The translations under genes were made by a program, and so were the position numbers. Shown piece after piece: positions 1-8,030 of a stretch of DNA of 33,568 nucleotides (positions are counted from its first letter, which is position 1; each line of letters begins with the position of its first letter). Location of the stretch: contig JBNJEM010000008.1 of NCBI GenBank assembly GCA_051745935.1, positions 1 through 33,568 on the forward strand, in the 5' to 3' direction. The notes below the pieces were generated by a model. That model worked only from the letters and a program-made list of their open reading frames with translations. It ran no database searches and was not told the DNA's origin. Source of the stretch: JBNJEM01 sp051745935. Lineage in GTDB: Bacteria; Planctomycetota; Planctomycetia; Pirellulales; Pirellulaceae.

Positions 1-495
1 CGCCAAGGACTCGACGATTTCGATCGTATAAACATCCCGAACCAGGGGGCTCAGAACCGCCGCCTGATATCCACTGCCGGTTCCAATCTCCAAAACACGA
101 TCCGCGGGTTGAGGATCAATGGTTTCCGTCATGAAGGCGACGATGAACGGCGACGAAATGGTCTGCCGCTCGCTGATCGGCAGCGCCATGTCCTCGTAGG
201 CCAGTGCCCGGCGCGCCCGCGGCACGAATTCATGCCGCGGCGTGTCCGCCATCGCCTTGATCACGCGTTGATTCTTGATGCCCCCCTGAATGACAACAGT
301 TTGGACCATTTTCTCGCGTGCCGCCTTTACAGCCCGCTGGTCCCCGCTTTCGACAGTCCGTCGGTGAAGGGGAAAGCGATCGGCCTTGTTGTCGCCTGCT
401 GGTTCCCTTGAGGTTTGGGCAACCGCGATGCGCGGCTGATGCAACGGCAGGGCGGCGACAAGCGCCATGCACAGCGAGAATCGTGAAGCCCTCAC
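1..495 (-). CDS. pcm: Protein-L-isoaspartate O-methyltransferase, exported, C-terminus beyond window
   Basis: This enzyme methylates L-isoaspartyl residues in damaged proteins, using S-adenosylmethionine. The frame is open from GTG at 495 to the window edge (165 codons, truncated by the edge). The SAM-binding motif LEIGTGSGYQAAVL lies at about 135-148, preceded by the family block RQTISSPFIVAFMTE (110-124) and DTPRHEFVP (84-92). Residues 1-26 look like a signal peptide: MRASRF, a hydrophobic run, then AVAQ. The product is therefore probably periplasmic, unlike the cytosolic E. coli enzyme. I chose GTG 495 because GGAGG lies at 504-508 with good spacing; an in-frame ATG at 468 would destroy the signal peptide. 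A family A repeat copy ends two bases upstream of this ribosome site. Confidence 0.9.
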   Translation of the reverse strand, partial: MRASRFSLCMALVAALPLHQPRIAVAQTSREPAGDNKADRFPLHRRTVESGDQRAVKAAREKMVQTVVIQGGIKNQRVIKAMADTPRHEFVPRARRALAYEDMALPISERQTISSPFIVAFMTETIDPQPADRVLEIGTGSGYQAAVLSPLVRDVYTIEIVESLA

Positions 496-503
496 AACAG
501 CAG

Positions 504-508
504 CCTCC
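504..508 (-). promoter_or_regulatory. Ribosome binding site deciding the pcm start
   Basis: GGAGG on the minus strand lies 8 bases before GTG 495. It supports the GTG start and hence the signal peptide. Confidence 0.7.
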
Positions 509-509
509 G

Positions 510-613
510 TATATTTCAGGCGGTTGGATTTTTCCGGGTCGAAAGCTGCCCGACGCAAGCCGTCCTCCCGTTGGTCGGACTCGCGGCGGAGAAAGTCATC
601 CGCGACCAGTATA
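510..613 (-). repeat. Family A repeat, copy 1
   Basis: A 100-bp core is bounded by TATA at both ends. Forward orientation, defined as starting TATACCGGTCGCGGATGAC and ending CCGCCTGAAATATA, is on the minus strand here. The copy fills the gap between the ABC ATPase stop (626) and the pcm ribosome site, and it is co-oriented with pcm. At the stem site discussed in the findings it has CTCCG facing CGGAAA. Confidence 0.95.
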
Positions 614-625
614 ATTCGACGGATG

Positions 626-1558
626 TCAGGTTTTCGCGCCCATCCCCTTGGTCAGGGCCATGAACGCCGATTCCAAGTCGACTTCTTCTTCGCTAAACGA
701 CTTCAGTTTGTATCCTTCCGTGACCAGCACGGTCGATAAATCACTGTAGTCGTCCACTTCCTTTTTCAGGGTCACGGTGATTCTGTGGTGATCCAGTTGC
801 ACGCGTTCAACCAGCTGATGTCCTTCCAACAGCCGGGCAGCGCCCTCCGTGTCCTCCAAGACGCGAACATGCAACAAGACATTCTCTCGGACTTCGCGGA
901 GCACCTCGGAGACCTCCGCGTTGTGTATCATGACACCTTTATCAATGATGCCGATCTTGTTGCAGATGTCGGCCAATTCCGGGAGGATGTGGCTGGAGAC
1001 GATGATGGTCTTGCCCATCTGGCCCAAACGCCGCATCAGGTTGCGCATTTCGATCCGGGCGCGCGGGTCAAGACCGCTGAGCGGTTCATCAAGCAGCAGG
1101 ACCTGAGGGTCGTGCAGCAAGACACGGGCCAGGCCCAACCGCTGAGTCTGGCCACGCGAAAGCGTGTTGGCGTAGGCATCCCGCTTAAAGTCAAGGTCGA
1201 CGATCTCGAGCCGCTCATTACACACCCTGCGACGTTCTGGACCTTTAATCCGGTACGCCGCCGCGAAGAACTCAAGATACTCGATCACGGTCATGTCATC
1301 GTACACGCCAAAGAAATCAGGCATGTAGCCGACCAGGCGACGAATTTCCTTGGGTTGAGTGTAAATCGAATTGCCACAGACGTACGCCTCGCCCCAGGTC
1401 GGATTCAACAGCGTGGCGATGATCCGCATGGTCGTGGTCTTGCCCGCGCCATTGGGGCCAATAAAGCCAAACAAGTCTCCCTCGTCCAGCTTCAAGTCGA
1501 TCGATTGGATGGCGAAGAGATCACCGTACTTCTTCGTTAAATCGTGCGTCTGAATCAC
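626..1558 (-). CDS. ABC transporter ATP-binding protein
   Basis: This is a single nucleotide-binding domain that powers an ABC-2-type or similar membrane complex. Numbering from GTG 1558 (310 residues): Walker A GPNGAGKT at 34-41, a slightly altered signature LSRGQ at 133-137, Walker B VLLLDE at 153-158 and the switch histidine in SSH at 190. About 90 further residues follow the ATPase core, as in export-type or GldA/NosF-like subunits. The frame is open further upstream, to 1669, but that part overlaps the preceding gene. GTG 1558 follows an AGGAAAG ribosome site and lies 5 bases after the upstream stop, indicating translational coupling. No permease of standard ABC-2 form is in the window, so the upstream membrane protein is the obvious partner. 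The substrate cannot be told. Confidence 0.88.
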   Translation of the reverse strand: MIQTHDLTKKYGDLFAIQSIDLKLDEGDLFGFIGPNGAGKTTTMRIIATLLNPTWGEAYVCGNSIYTQPKEIRRLVGYMPDFFGVYDDMTVIEYLEFFAAAYRIKGPERRRVCNERLEIVDLDFKRDAYANTLSRGQTQRLGLARVLLHDPQVLLLDEPLSGLDPRARIEMRNLMRRLGQMGKTIIVSSHILPELADICNKIGIIDKGVMIHNAEVSEVLREVRENVLLHVRVLEDTEGAARLLEGHQLVERVQLDHHRITVTLKKEVDDYSDLSTVLVTEGYKLKSFSEEEVDLESAFMALTKGMGAKT

Positions 1559-1563
1559 GTGTG

Positions 1564-3906
1564 CTACTTTCCTCTTCCAGTGAACCTCGCCGGGTTCGAA
1601 CTCGCCGTCACTCGGTCCGCTGGAGCGGCGGCCGAATGGACGGGTATCATGATTCGGTAATAGGTCCAATGCCGCCGCGCGTCACGGTCCATCACCGAAG
1701 TCGGCTCGTCCCGCCCCGATCGGTTCGCCGTCAAACGACTCGCCGGCTGCTTTCCTCGCCCCACCAGAATCGCGCGCCCGTTACGCAAGTGGCGGCTCAG
1801 GTCCACGAATGACTGGTAGCGATGCGTCAGGCCGGTATACACCCGCCCGCCAGCGGCGCCGTGAAACATCAGAAGGCTCAAAAGCCGGTCCACCTCCGAG
1901 AGATTGTCACCCCGCCACGGCGACCGCTTTTCCCCCATGCCCTCCACGCTGCGACCGGTCAATTTCCACCTTAAATCGAGCGGTTGAGCATTCCGGATCC
2001 GCACGGTTTCCCCCGGGGCCAATGGCCCCGGCAAAGGATACGCCCAATTCTGGTAATAGACCGAGCAACGAGTTAGCTCAACGTCCAACGGGTTGGTCAC
2101 CACGCCCTCGAGCAAATCGAATTGATCGGTCGTGAGCCGGGTGTTGGAGTCGATATCCGCCGCCGACGCCCAACGGGCCAGCAACCCCTTTGTTGACGCG
2201 GGGTAAATCCCCAACCCTTCGATCCCGCCCCCCTTCCCCGCCCTTGCCGAGAACAAGGGATAGCGCACCACGTACTCATCACGCGGCATGCCCACCGTCG
2301 CCGACGCGTTCATGCCGCCCAAGCCGCGCCCCGGCAGGCCTTGCCACGACAACAAAACCCGAGGCTCACGCTCCATGTCAGCCGGCGATTCCGGCCGCGG
2401 CCAGCTCACCACCGGCTTCACCGCGATATCCAGCTTCGTGGAACGCGGACTGTAAAGGTTGGTCCAAGTGGTGCCCCGAACCAACTGATCGTCCAGATCA
2501 ATATCGACAATGTCAACCTGGTTCAACTGCGCTCGAGATCCCTTCCACGAATGGGAAAGCCAAATGGCCAATCCGCAAAACAGCAGTACAACCAACGGAA
2601 ACGTGATCCAGGTCCACAAGGGGCGACCGAGGCGGCGAAGTCCGAAGAAATCAATGGGCCCGGCCAACACGATGTAAACGGCAATGATCGCGGCAATCCA
2701 CGAAAACTGGACCAGCGTCACGCCCGGAAACTGGTCCATGGCCGCCCGTAACTGTCCCGTGAGATCCTCGAATCCCAGGTGCGTAACCTGCCCCCCGCCG
2801 TCGTCGCCGCCCCCCGAATCCTCGTCCTCCCCACCGCCGCGCAACAGTCGGGCCAGCAGCCGCGGCCGAGCTGGCCAGTCCCGGATTGGCGGAAGCTCCA
2901 AGTCCACGGCCACGTACGTGACCGTTCCGAACCCGATTGGATACTGCACGATCATGGGCCTGTCGTGAGGCCCTCCCGCTCCTTCAAAGCAGAGCGCGCG
3001 CCCTCGAAGATCCGAAAAGACGGCCAGCCGAGACTCTTCACTCAGGCGGATTGGCTCCGCCGCCTGCGCGAAGTTCTCCAGCCCCGAGGCCTTCCAGTAT
3101 GGGTCCAATTCCACAATCCGACCCGGTCGAATGGCATGGAACCGATGGTTCGGAGCAAACAACGTTTCGGCTCGCCGCCCCCCTGACATAACCAAACGCC
3201 CCCCTAGTCGCAGCCAGCGCATCAGCGCCGCGAACTGCCGCGCCTCCAGCGCCTCCAGGACGCTCTCCGTCCCCGTCGGAACCACGATCACGTTGACCCC
3301 CTCGTAGCCAATCCAATCGTCGGGAAACCCTCCGGGATCGGTCAGCAAGGTCGCCACCACGGGTTGGTCCGTCATTCGAGCCAAGAACGCCTTCGCATCA
3401 TCCACGCCAACATCCGCGCCCGTGGTGATCACCCATTGCCAGGTCGATGGATGAGGCGACACGTTCTCGACCATCCGGCTTGCCACAATCGATCCGGCTT
3501 CCCCGCGAAGCTGGACCCGAATCGGGCCCGCCAAACGCCCTGCTTTCAGATAACGCCACCCACTCCATTGTTCGCCTGGCTTAACCTCCAATGGGGGATC
3601 CGATGAGGCCATAAACCGGGCATTCACGTTGTCGCTGTCCACCGTGCTCAGTTCAACCGCGCCTGAAAACCCGTCCTCGCCCCCCCGGATGGTCAGCCAC
3701 ACCGGTATCCAGTGACCCAGCTTGTACGCTCCGGATACCCCCACTCTTACCTTCGTGATTCGCGCATCAGCAGACGGATTGGACGCGGCCCGCAAAAGTC
3801 CGCCAGGCCCCACCAATAGGACGCTAACCACGGTAATCAAGCGTAAAAAAATCAAGTTGAGATACTCCACCACACGATCGCACGGGCTTCCAATGGACCA
3901 CGCCAC
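1564..3906 (-). CDS. Large exported/membrane protein partnered with an ABC ATPase
   Basis: This 780-residue protein has no function I can name. An N-terminal hydrophobic segment (about 17-40) looks like a signal peptide or anchor. An extracytoplasmic region follows, with an alternating beta-rich part (50-150) and a stretch resembling glutamine-amidotransferase-like folds (about 198-245, VNVIVVPTG then WLRLGGRLVMSGG). A Gly/Asp linker sits at 357-373. Two membrane helices (about 398-421 and 428-451) enclose AGPIDFFGLRRLGRPL, a loop typical of membrane proteins encoded beside ABC ATPases in planctomycetes and Gram-positives. A second extracytoplasmic region of about 330 residues ends the protein. 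It is coupled to the ATPase gene (5-base gap). The start is uncertain: GTG 3906 or GTG 3870, neither with a clear ribosome site. Confidence 0.75.
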   Translation of the reverse strand: MAWSIGSPCDRVVEYLNLIFLRLITVVSVLLVGPGGLLRAASNPSADARITKVRVGVSGAYKLGHWIPVWLTIRGGEDGFSGAVELSTVDSDNVNARFMASSDPPLEVKPGEQWSGWRYLKAGRLAGPIRVQLRGEAGSIVASRMVENVSPHPSTWQWVITTGADVGVDDAKAFLARMTDQPVVATLLTDPGGFPDDWIGYEGVNVIVVPTGTESVLEALEARQFAALMRWLRLGGRLVMSGGRRAETLFAPNHRFHAIRPGRIVELDPYWKASGLENFAQAAEPIRLSEESRLAVFSDLRGRALCFEGAGGPHDRPMIVQYPIGFGTVTYVAVDLELPPIRDWPARPRLLARLLRGGGEDEDSGGGDDGGGQVTHLGFEDLTGQLRAAMDQFPGVTLVQFSWIAAIIAVYIVLAGPIDFFGLRRLGRPLWTWITFPLVVLLFCGLAIWLSHSWKGSRAQLNQVDIVDIDLDDQLVRGTTWTNLYSPRSTKLDIAVKPVVSWPRPESPADMEREPRVLLSWQGLPGRGLGGMNASATVGMPRDEYVVRYPLFSARAGKGGGIEGLGIYPASTKGLLARWASAADIDSNTRLTTDQFDLLEGVVTNPLDVELTRCSVYYQNWAYPLPGPLAPGETVRIRNAQPLDLRWKLTGRSVEGMGEKRSPWRGDNLSEVDRLLSLLMFHGAAGGRVYTGLTHRYQSFVDLSRHLRNGRAILVGRGKQPASRLTANRSGRDEPTSVMDRDARRHWTYYRIMIPVHSAAAPADRVTASSNPARFTGRGK

Positions 3907-4308
3907 CTCTGGTGGTACGAACGCCCCGGGCGGGCTGTTCTATCACCACTGGCACCACGTGCCCCCGTTGCCATGCCTCCGCGTCGAAAAAGGGGCTTGG
4001 AATGGCGAGGTGAAAATTCGATGACTCGTGGAGGCTTTACTTATCCCATCGTTGTTGCTTGGGTCTGGGATTCGCGGGCCGTTACCGCGTGGGCCCAGGA
4101 GAAGCTCGATCCATCGGTCCAAGCCCGTGGGGGGCTATCTTTCAATCGGGCTGCTCGCGGAACAAACCGGGACAACAGACCGCCCCCGCTCAGCGACCAG
4201 TTCTTGATCGGCTCATGCCAGGGATCTGTTGCAGGATCGACCCCCTGTTGGGGGTCCGGAAATGTTTATTTCCGGACCCCGCATGGAGCTTTCAGCGTCC
4301 TGGTGGAG
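3907..4308. other. Intergenic region between two minus-strand genes
   Basis: No convincing gene is present. Reading frames here are extensions of antisense frames of the neighbours. The only structure I see is the hairpin pair at 4239-4280. Any promoter for the 780-residue protein would lie here on the minus strand, but I could not assign one. Confidence 0.6.
4239..4280 (-). terminator. Two overlapping hairpins 3' of the oxidoreductase gene
   Basis: A perfect 13-bp inverted repeat (4251-4263 with 4268-4280, loop of 4) lies 28 bases past the stop of the minus-strand oxidoreductase. A second 7-bp hairpin (4239-4245 with 4250-4256, loop TGTT) shares the bases 4251-4256, so the two cannot form together. 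Neither is followed by a T-run on either strand, so intrinsic termination is inferred from position and stem strength only. Confidence 0.5.
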
Positions 4309-5628
4309 CTAGGACGCGTAGGGGTTGTGCTCGCCGGGCAGCGGCGCGTAGTACGTACCGTCGTCACCCTTTCGGGCCGACTCCGGCGGCGCGGACTGCA
4401 GCGTGTACTTGTCGATATCGGGGGCGTACGATCGTCCATTTTTCAGCAGATCGTCCCATTTTACGACCTTGCCCGAGTAGCACGCTTCGCGGCCCAGAAT
4501 TGCGGTGAACGTGCTCTTGGCACCAAATTCACCCTCATTATAGATGTCGCCTCGCATCAGGGCTTCGATCAGGTCATGTTGTTCTTGCTGGTGACCACCG
4601 CCCTTTCCGCTTGTTTTCCAAACATCTTTGCCGTCAGCCTCGATTGTGCCGCTCGGCGTGGCAATCCCTTTGGTACCGTGCACGGCTTCGCCGACGTGGG
4701 TCCACGAGTTGCTCAGATGACGGCCCTGGCTGTACATCCGAGTTCCGTCGGGGAATACGAACTCACAAAACGTGTGATCGAAGATCTGGGACTTCGTGCG
4801 ATCGCCATCAAGACGTCGCTCACCGCCCCCCATCCCGTTGGCCTCAATTGGATAGGCCCCTTTGGCCCAGCAGCCCACGTCGAGGTTATGAATGTGTTGC
4901 TCGCAGATCTGATCGCCGGAGAGCCAGATGAAGTGATACCAGTTGTTGCACTGGAATTCCATTTCGGTTTGATCATCCGAGCGGTTACGATACCAGATGC
5001 CGCCGCCATTCCAATAGACGCGGGTCAGCACGAGTTCGCCGATGGCCCCATCGTGGATGCGCTGGACGGTTTCCGTATATCTGGTCTCATGCCGGCGCTG
5101 CAACCCAACCCCTACCATGAGGTCTTTCTTTTTGGACTCTTCCACGGCTGCCAGCACGCGGTTGATGCCAGGGGCGTCGGTCGCGACCGGTTTTTCCATG
5201 AACACGTGTTTGTTTTGAGCCACGGCGTACTCAAACTGGGCCGGCCGAAAGCCGGGCGGGGTTGCGATGACGGCCAGATCGCAGCCGCTGTCGATCGCTT
5301 TCCTATATGCGTCCAAGCCGGAGAACGTGCAATCGGGGGTGACGGCCACTTTCTCTGGGTGCATCTTGGAGAGGCGGTCGACGGCTCCCTTGGCCTTATT
5401 CTCAAAGACGTCGGCCACGGCCACCAACTTGACGTTGCCCTTGGTGTTCATGATTTGGGCGGCGGCGCCGGTACCACGGCCACCACACCCGATGAGGCAA
5501 AACTTAATCTCATCACTGCCCGCCGCGTGGGCCGTGCGCGAGACGGACCCCGCGAGAGCCGTGCCCGCGACCGTGGCAGCCGATGCCTTGAGGAAGTTTC
5601 GTCGAGTAGGCGTAACTTTGTCGCTCAT
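4309..5628 (-). CDS. Gfo/Idh/MocA family oxidoreductase with TAT signal
   Basis: This is an NAD(P)-dependent sugar or inositol dehydrogenase-like protein, predicted to be exported folded. From ATG 5628 (439 residues): twin-arginine motif TRRNFLK at 8-14, followed by an Ala-rich stretch to about 36. The Rossmann glycine motif GCGGRGTG is at 47-54. EKPVAT at 145-150 is the family signature carrying the catalytic lysine, and HIHNLD at 245-250 marks the second domain. TAT-exported members of this superfamily are greatly expanded in planctomycetes; the substrate cannot be predicted from sequence. The frame extends three codons upstream to GTG 5637, but GGAG sits 8 bases before ATG 5628. The gene is followed by the hairpin pair at 4239-4280 and faces the divergent modABC operon. 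Confidence 0.9.
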   Translation of the reverse strand: MSDKVTPTRRNFLKASAATVAGTALAGSVSRTAHAAGSDEIKFCLIGCGGRGTGAAAQIMNTKGNVKLVAVADVFENKAKGAVDRLSKMHPEKVAVTPDCTFSGLDAYRKAIDSGCDLAVIATPPGFRPAQFEYAVAQNKHVFMEKPVATDAPGINRVLAAVEESKKKDLMVGVGLQRRHETRYTETVQRIHDGAIGELVLTRVYWNGGGIWYRNRSDDQTEMEFQCNNWYHFIWLSGDQICEQHIHNLDVGCWAKGAYPIEANGMGGGERRLDGDRTKSQIFDHTFCEFVFPDGTRMYSQGRHLSNSWTHVGEAVHGTKGIATPSGTIEADGKDVWKTSGKGGGHQQEQHDLIEALMRGDIYNEGEFGAKSTFTAILGREACYSGKVVKWDDLLKNGRSYAPDIDKYTLQSAPPESARKGDDGTYYAPLPGEHNPYAS

Positions 5629-6037
5629 GGATAACACTCCAAGAAATCAGGTAGTACCGATCTAACAGAGAGGCGGAGCTCATTTCGCAGCCCAACCGCG
5701 CTGTCATAACGTCGACAGCGCTCACGACACTCGTGTCGGTAGTTCAATGTGTCTGCAACCAGTTTAGCATCATTGAGCAATAGATTCACCCTGCCCTCCA
5801 CGCACTTTTTCACCGGGCTGGCGTCCGGGAGGCAAGGCCCCGGGCCCATTTGAGGCGCACACCGGCATGTCGGGAGGAGGTTCCTTGGCTGATTCCCCGG
5901 TTTCCGCTTGCCTCGCCGCCAGCCGAGCTCGCGGCCGGCGGGGGGTGCCATCGCGTCCTCGCATGATCCGTTCCACCGCCCACTCGCCATGTGCAAAACA
6001 CCGAAACGATCGGCGCATGAAGCAATGCCACCATTAC

Positions 6038-6141
6038 TATACCGGTCGCGGATGACGTTCTCCGCCGCGAGTCCGACCAACGGGAGGACGGCTTGCGTCG
6101 GGCAGCGTTCCACCCGGAAACATCCAACCGCCTGAAATATA
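6038..6141 (+). repeat. Family A repeat, copy 2 (tandem unit)
   Basis: Forward orientation on the plus strand. It shares its terminal TATA (6138-6141) with copy 3, giving a 100-bp period. It carries GTTCTCCG facing CGGAAAC, so a T-A pair of the stem is replaced by G-C on both sides. Confidence 0.95.
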
Positions 6142-6241
6142 CCGGTCGCGAATGACGTTCTCCGCCGCGAGTCCGACCAACGGGAGGACGGCTTGCGTCG
6201 GGCAGCGTTCCACCCGGAAACATCCAACCGCCTGAAATCTA
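6138..6241 (+). repeat. Family A repeat, copy 3 (tandem unit)
   Basis: Forward orientation and nearly identical to copy 2, including the GTT/AAC double change. The right-hand TATA is degenerate (TCTA). Confidence 0.93.
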
Positions 6242-6465
6242 TTCGCCCTGACGGGCCGAGCATCAGCGGGCCTCCGGGGACGGGGACGGCGCGAGGCCTT
6301 GATCAGCGACGGAGCGCCACGTAGCATGGAAGCTGGGTGTGTGCAAGGCGAGGCGGAAATGCCGGTGTCATGGGGAACAACCAATCGACGGGACACGCGT
6401 CTTTTCGTCAGGGCGATTGAACGGGTGCGACGGGGATGTTCGGGAAAGCGCGGGGGAAGGTGCGA

Positions 6466-7323
6466 ATGAACGTGTTTCGGGCCGGAAAACGCCTTCTTCC
6501 GCTTGCCATGGTCGTGGTAACCATCGGCTGTAAACCCGATTTGTCCGATCAAGCCAATTCGGCGAGGAGCACGGCGGCGGATCAAGCGGTTGTTACGGTT
6601 TTTGCCGCGGCCAGCACGACCAACGCGATGGATGCGGTCAAGATGGCGTTCGTCGACAAAACGGGCATCCAAGTTCAAACGAGTTACGCGGCTTCGTCCA
6701 CTTTGGCTCAGCAGATCGCCAATGGGGCGGAGGCGGACGTTTTCCTTTCGGCCAACATGGATTGGGCCGATTTCGTGGAAAACGAGGTGGCGGTGGCGAA
6801 GCGGCGAGACCTGCTCGGAAACCGGTTGGTGATCATCGTCCCCATCGACTCGGATTTGCGGCTGGAAGGGCCCGAAAACTTGCTTGGTGACAAGGTCGAG
6901 TATCTGGCGTTGGGCGATCCCGACGCCGTGCCCGCCGGGAAATATGCCAAGCAAGCCTTGATTGAGTTGGGGCTTTGGGGGAAACTGAAAGGCAAAGTTG
7001 CCGCGGCAAAGGACGTTCGCCGTGCCTTGACCTATGTGGAGACGGGGGCTGCCGAGGCTGGCATCGTCTATGTCACGGATGCCGTGGTCAGCAACAAAGT
7101 CAAGGTTGCCATCGAGATCCCATCCGGGCTGACCGGACCGGTGCGTTATCCGGTGCTCTTGCTAAAGCGTCCCGCGGGCAACGAGTCTGTCCAAGCGTTC
7201 CATGACTACCTGCTTTCCCCGGAAGCCTCGCGGATTTTCGAGAAGTTTGGCTTCGCCGTTCTGGCGGGGACCGGCTCCGATACAAAGCCGGCGAGCCCCG
7301 TTCCCCATGCCCTCGAGCTTTAG
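6466..7323 (+). CDS. modA: Molybdate ABC transporter, substrate-binding lipoprotein
   Basis: ModA captures molybdate (or tungstate) outside the inner membrane and passes it to ModB. From ATG 6466 (285 residues) there is a lipoprotein signal, with the hydrophobic run LPLAMVVVTIG ending at Cys22. The mature domain begins VVTVFAAASTTNAMD, the classic ModA start with the oxyanion-binding serine. ADVFLSAN at 90-97, the central GDPDAVPAGKYA block and YVTDA also match the family. The length is normal. ATG 6466 has GGAAGG just upstream; the frame is open ten codons earlier, but that would displace the lipobox. It is the first gene of a tight operon, 2 bases before modB. Confidence 0.94.
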   Translation: MNVFRAGKRLLPLAMVVVTIGCKPDLSDQANSARSTAADQAVVTVFAAASTTNAMDAVKMAFVDKTGIQVQTSYAASSTLAQQIANGAEADVFLSANMDWADFVENEVAVAKRRDLLGNRLVIIVPIDSDLRLEGPENLLGDKVEYLALGDPDAVPAGKYAKQALIELGLWGKLKGKVAAAKDVRRALTYVETGAAEAGIVYVTDAVVSNKVKVAIEIPSGLTGPVRYPVLLLKRPAGNESVQAFHDYLLSPEASRIFEKFGFAVLAGTGSDTKPASPVPHALEL

Positions 7324-7325
7324 CC

Positions 7326-8030
7326 GTGTCTCTTTTCGGATGTGTCCTGACCGCGGAAGAGTTGAACGCTCTCTGGCTGAGCTTTCAGGTGGCAACCTGC
7401 GCCGCGGTCATGGGGCTTCCCTTTGCCGTGGTGATCGGGTACGTGCTGGCCCGGGGAGGGTTCCGGGGCAGATGGTTGCTCGAGGTGGTGGTTAATCTAC
7501 CGCTCGTCTTGCCGCCCGTGGTGGTCGGTTATCTGCTGTTGGTCTGTTTCAGCCCCAGAGGTCCGGTGGGAGCGTTCTTGGCGAACTGGCTTGGTTTCAG
7601 AATCGTGTTCACCTGGTGGGGCGCGGTGTTGGCGGCCGTCGTGGTCAGCTTTCCTCTCATGGTTCGGGCCATCCGGCTCACCTTCCAGGGAATCGACCGC
7701 CGGCTGGAATTGGCCGCTCAGAGCCTGGGGGCGGGACGGTTGCGAACCTTCTGGACGGTCAGCCTGCCGCTGGCCCGCCGCGGCCTGATCGCGGGGGTGG
7801 TCCTCGGGTTCGCCCGCAGTCTGGGCGAGTTTGGGGCGACCATCATGGTGGCCGGGAACATCGAGGGACAGACTCGCACCATCCCGTTGGCGATCTTCAC
7901 GCTCACCAATCAGCCGGGCGGGGTGGAACGCTCCTGGCGGTTGGTCGGTTTGGCCATTATTCTTGCGTGTGGCGCGCTGGCTGTCAGCGAATGGTTGGAA
8001 CGAAAGAAATCAACAGATGAGTCTCCTTGA
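7326..8030 (+). CDS. modB: Molybdate ABC transporter permease
   Basis: ModB is the inner-membrane channel subunit of the molybdate importer. The 234 residues form about five membrane helices (near 18-42, 52-74, 97-115, 155-175 and 205-221). The EAA loop that docks on ModC is ELAAQSLGAGRLRTFW (128-143). The motif SLGEFGATIMVAGN (165-178) followed by TRTIPLAIFT is diagnostic of ModB. It starts at GTG 7326, two bases after the modA stop, and no strong ribosome site is visible, so translational coupling is likely. Its 3' end overlaps modC by 14 bases. Confidence 0.93.
   Translation: MSLFGCVLTAEELNALWLSFQVATCAAVMGLPFAVVIGYVLARGGFRGRWLLEVVVNLPLVLPPVVVGYLLLVCFSPRGPVGAFLANWLGFRIVFTWWGAVLAAVVVSFPLMVRAIRLTFQGIDRRLELAAQSLGAGRLRTFWTVSLPLARRGLIAGVVLGFARSLGEFGATIMVAGNIEGQTRTIPLAIFTLTNQPGGVERSWRLVGLAIILACGALAVSEWLERKKSTDESP

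Larger units (their letters stand above)
5629..6465. other. Divergent intergenic region, oxidoreductase / modABC
   Basis: About 840 bp lie between divergently transcribed genes. The region holds two tandem family A repeats (6038-6241) about 220 bp before modA. I see no gene, no ModE-like operator and no recognisable molybdenum-cofactor riboswitch. Promoters for both directions must lie here but are not evident. Confidence 0.6.

Noticed and set aside
785..1540. Plus-strand 251-codon open frame
   Set aside because: Antisense to the ABC ATPase, whose Walker motifs are unambiguous.
3973..5634. Plus-strand 553-codon open frame
   Set aside because: Almost entirely antisense to the well-supported Gfo/Idh/MocA gene; its translation has no recognisable domain.
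5625..6263. Minus-strand 212-codon frame
   Set aside because: Composed of two family A repeat units and intergenic sequence; no independent coding signal.
6242..6465. Molybdenum-cofactor riboswitch or ModE operator upstream of modA
   Set aside because: No matching structure or operator sequence could be recognised.
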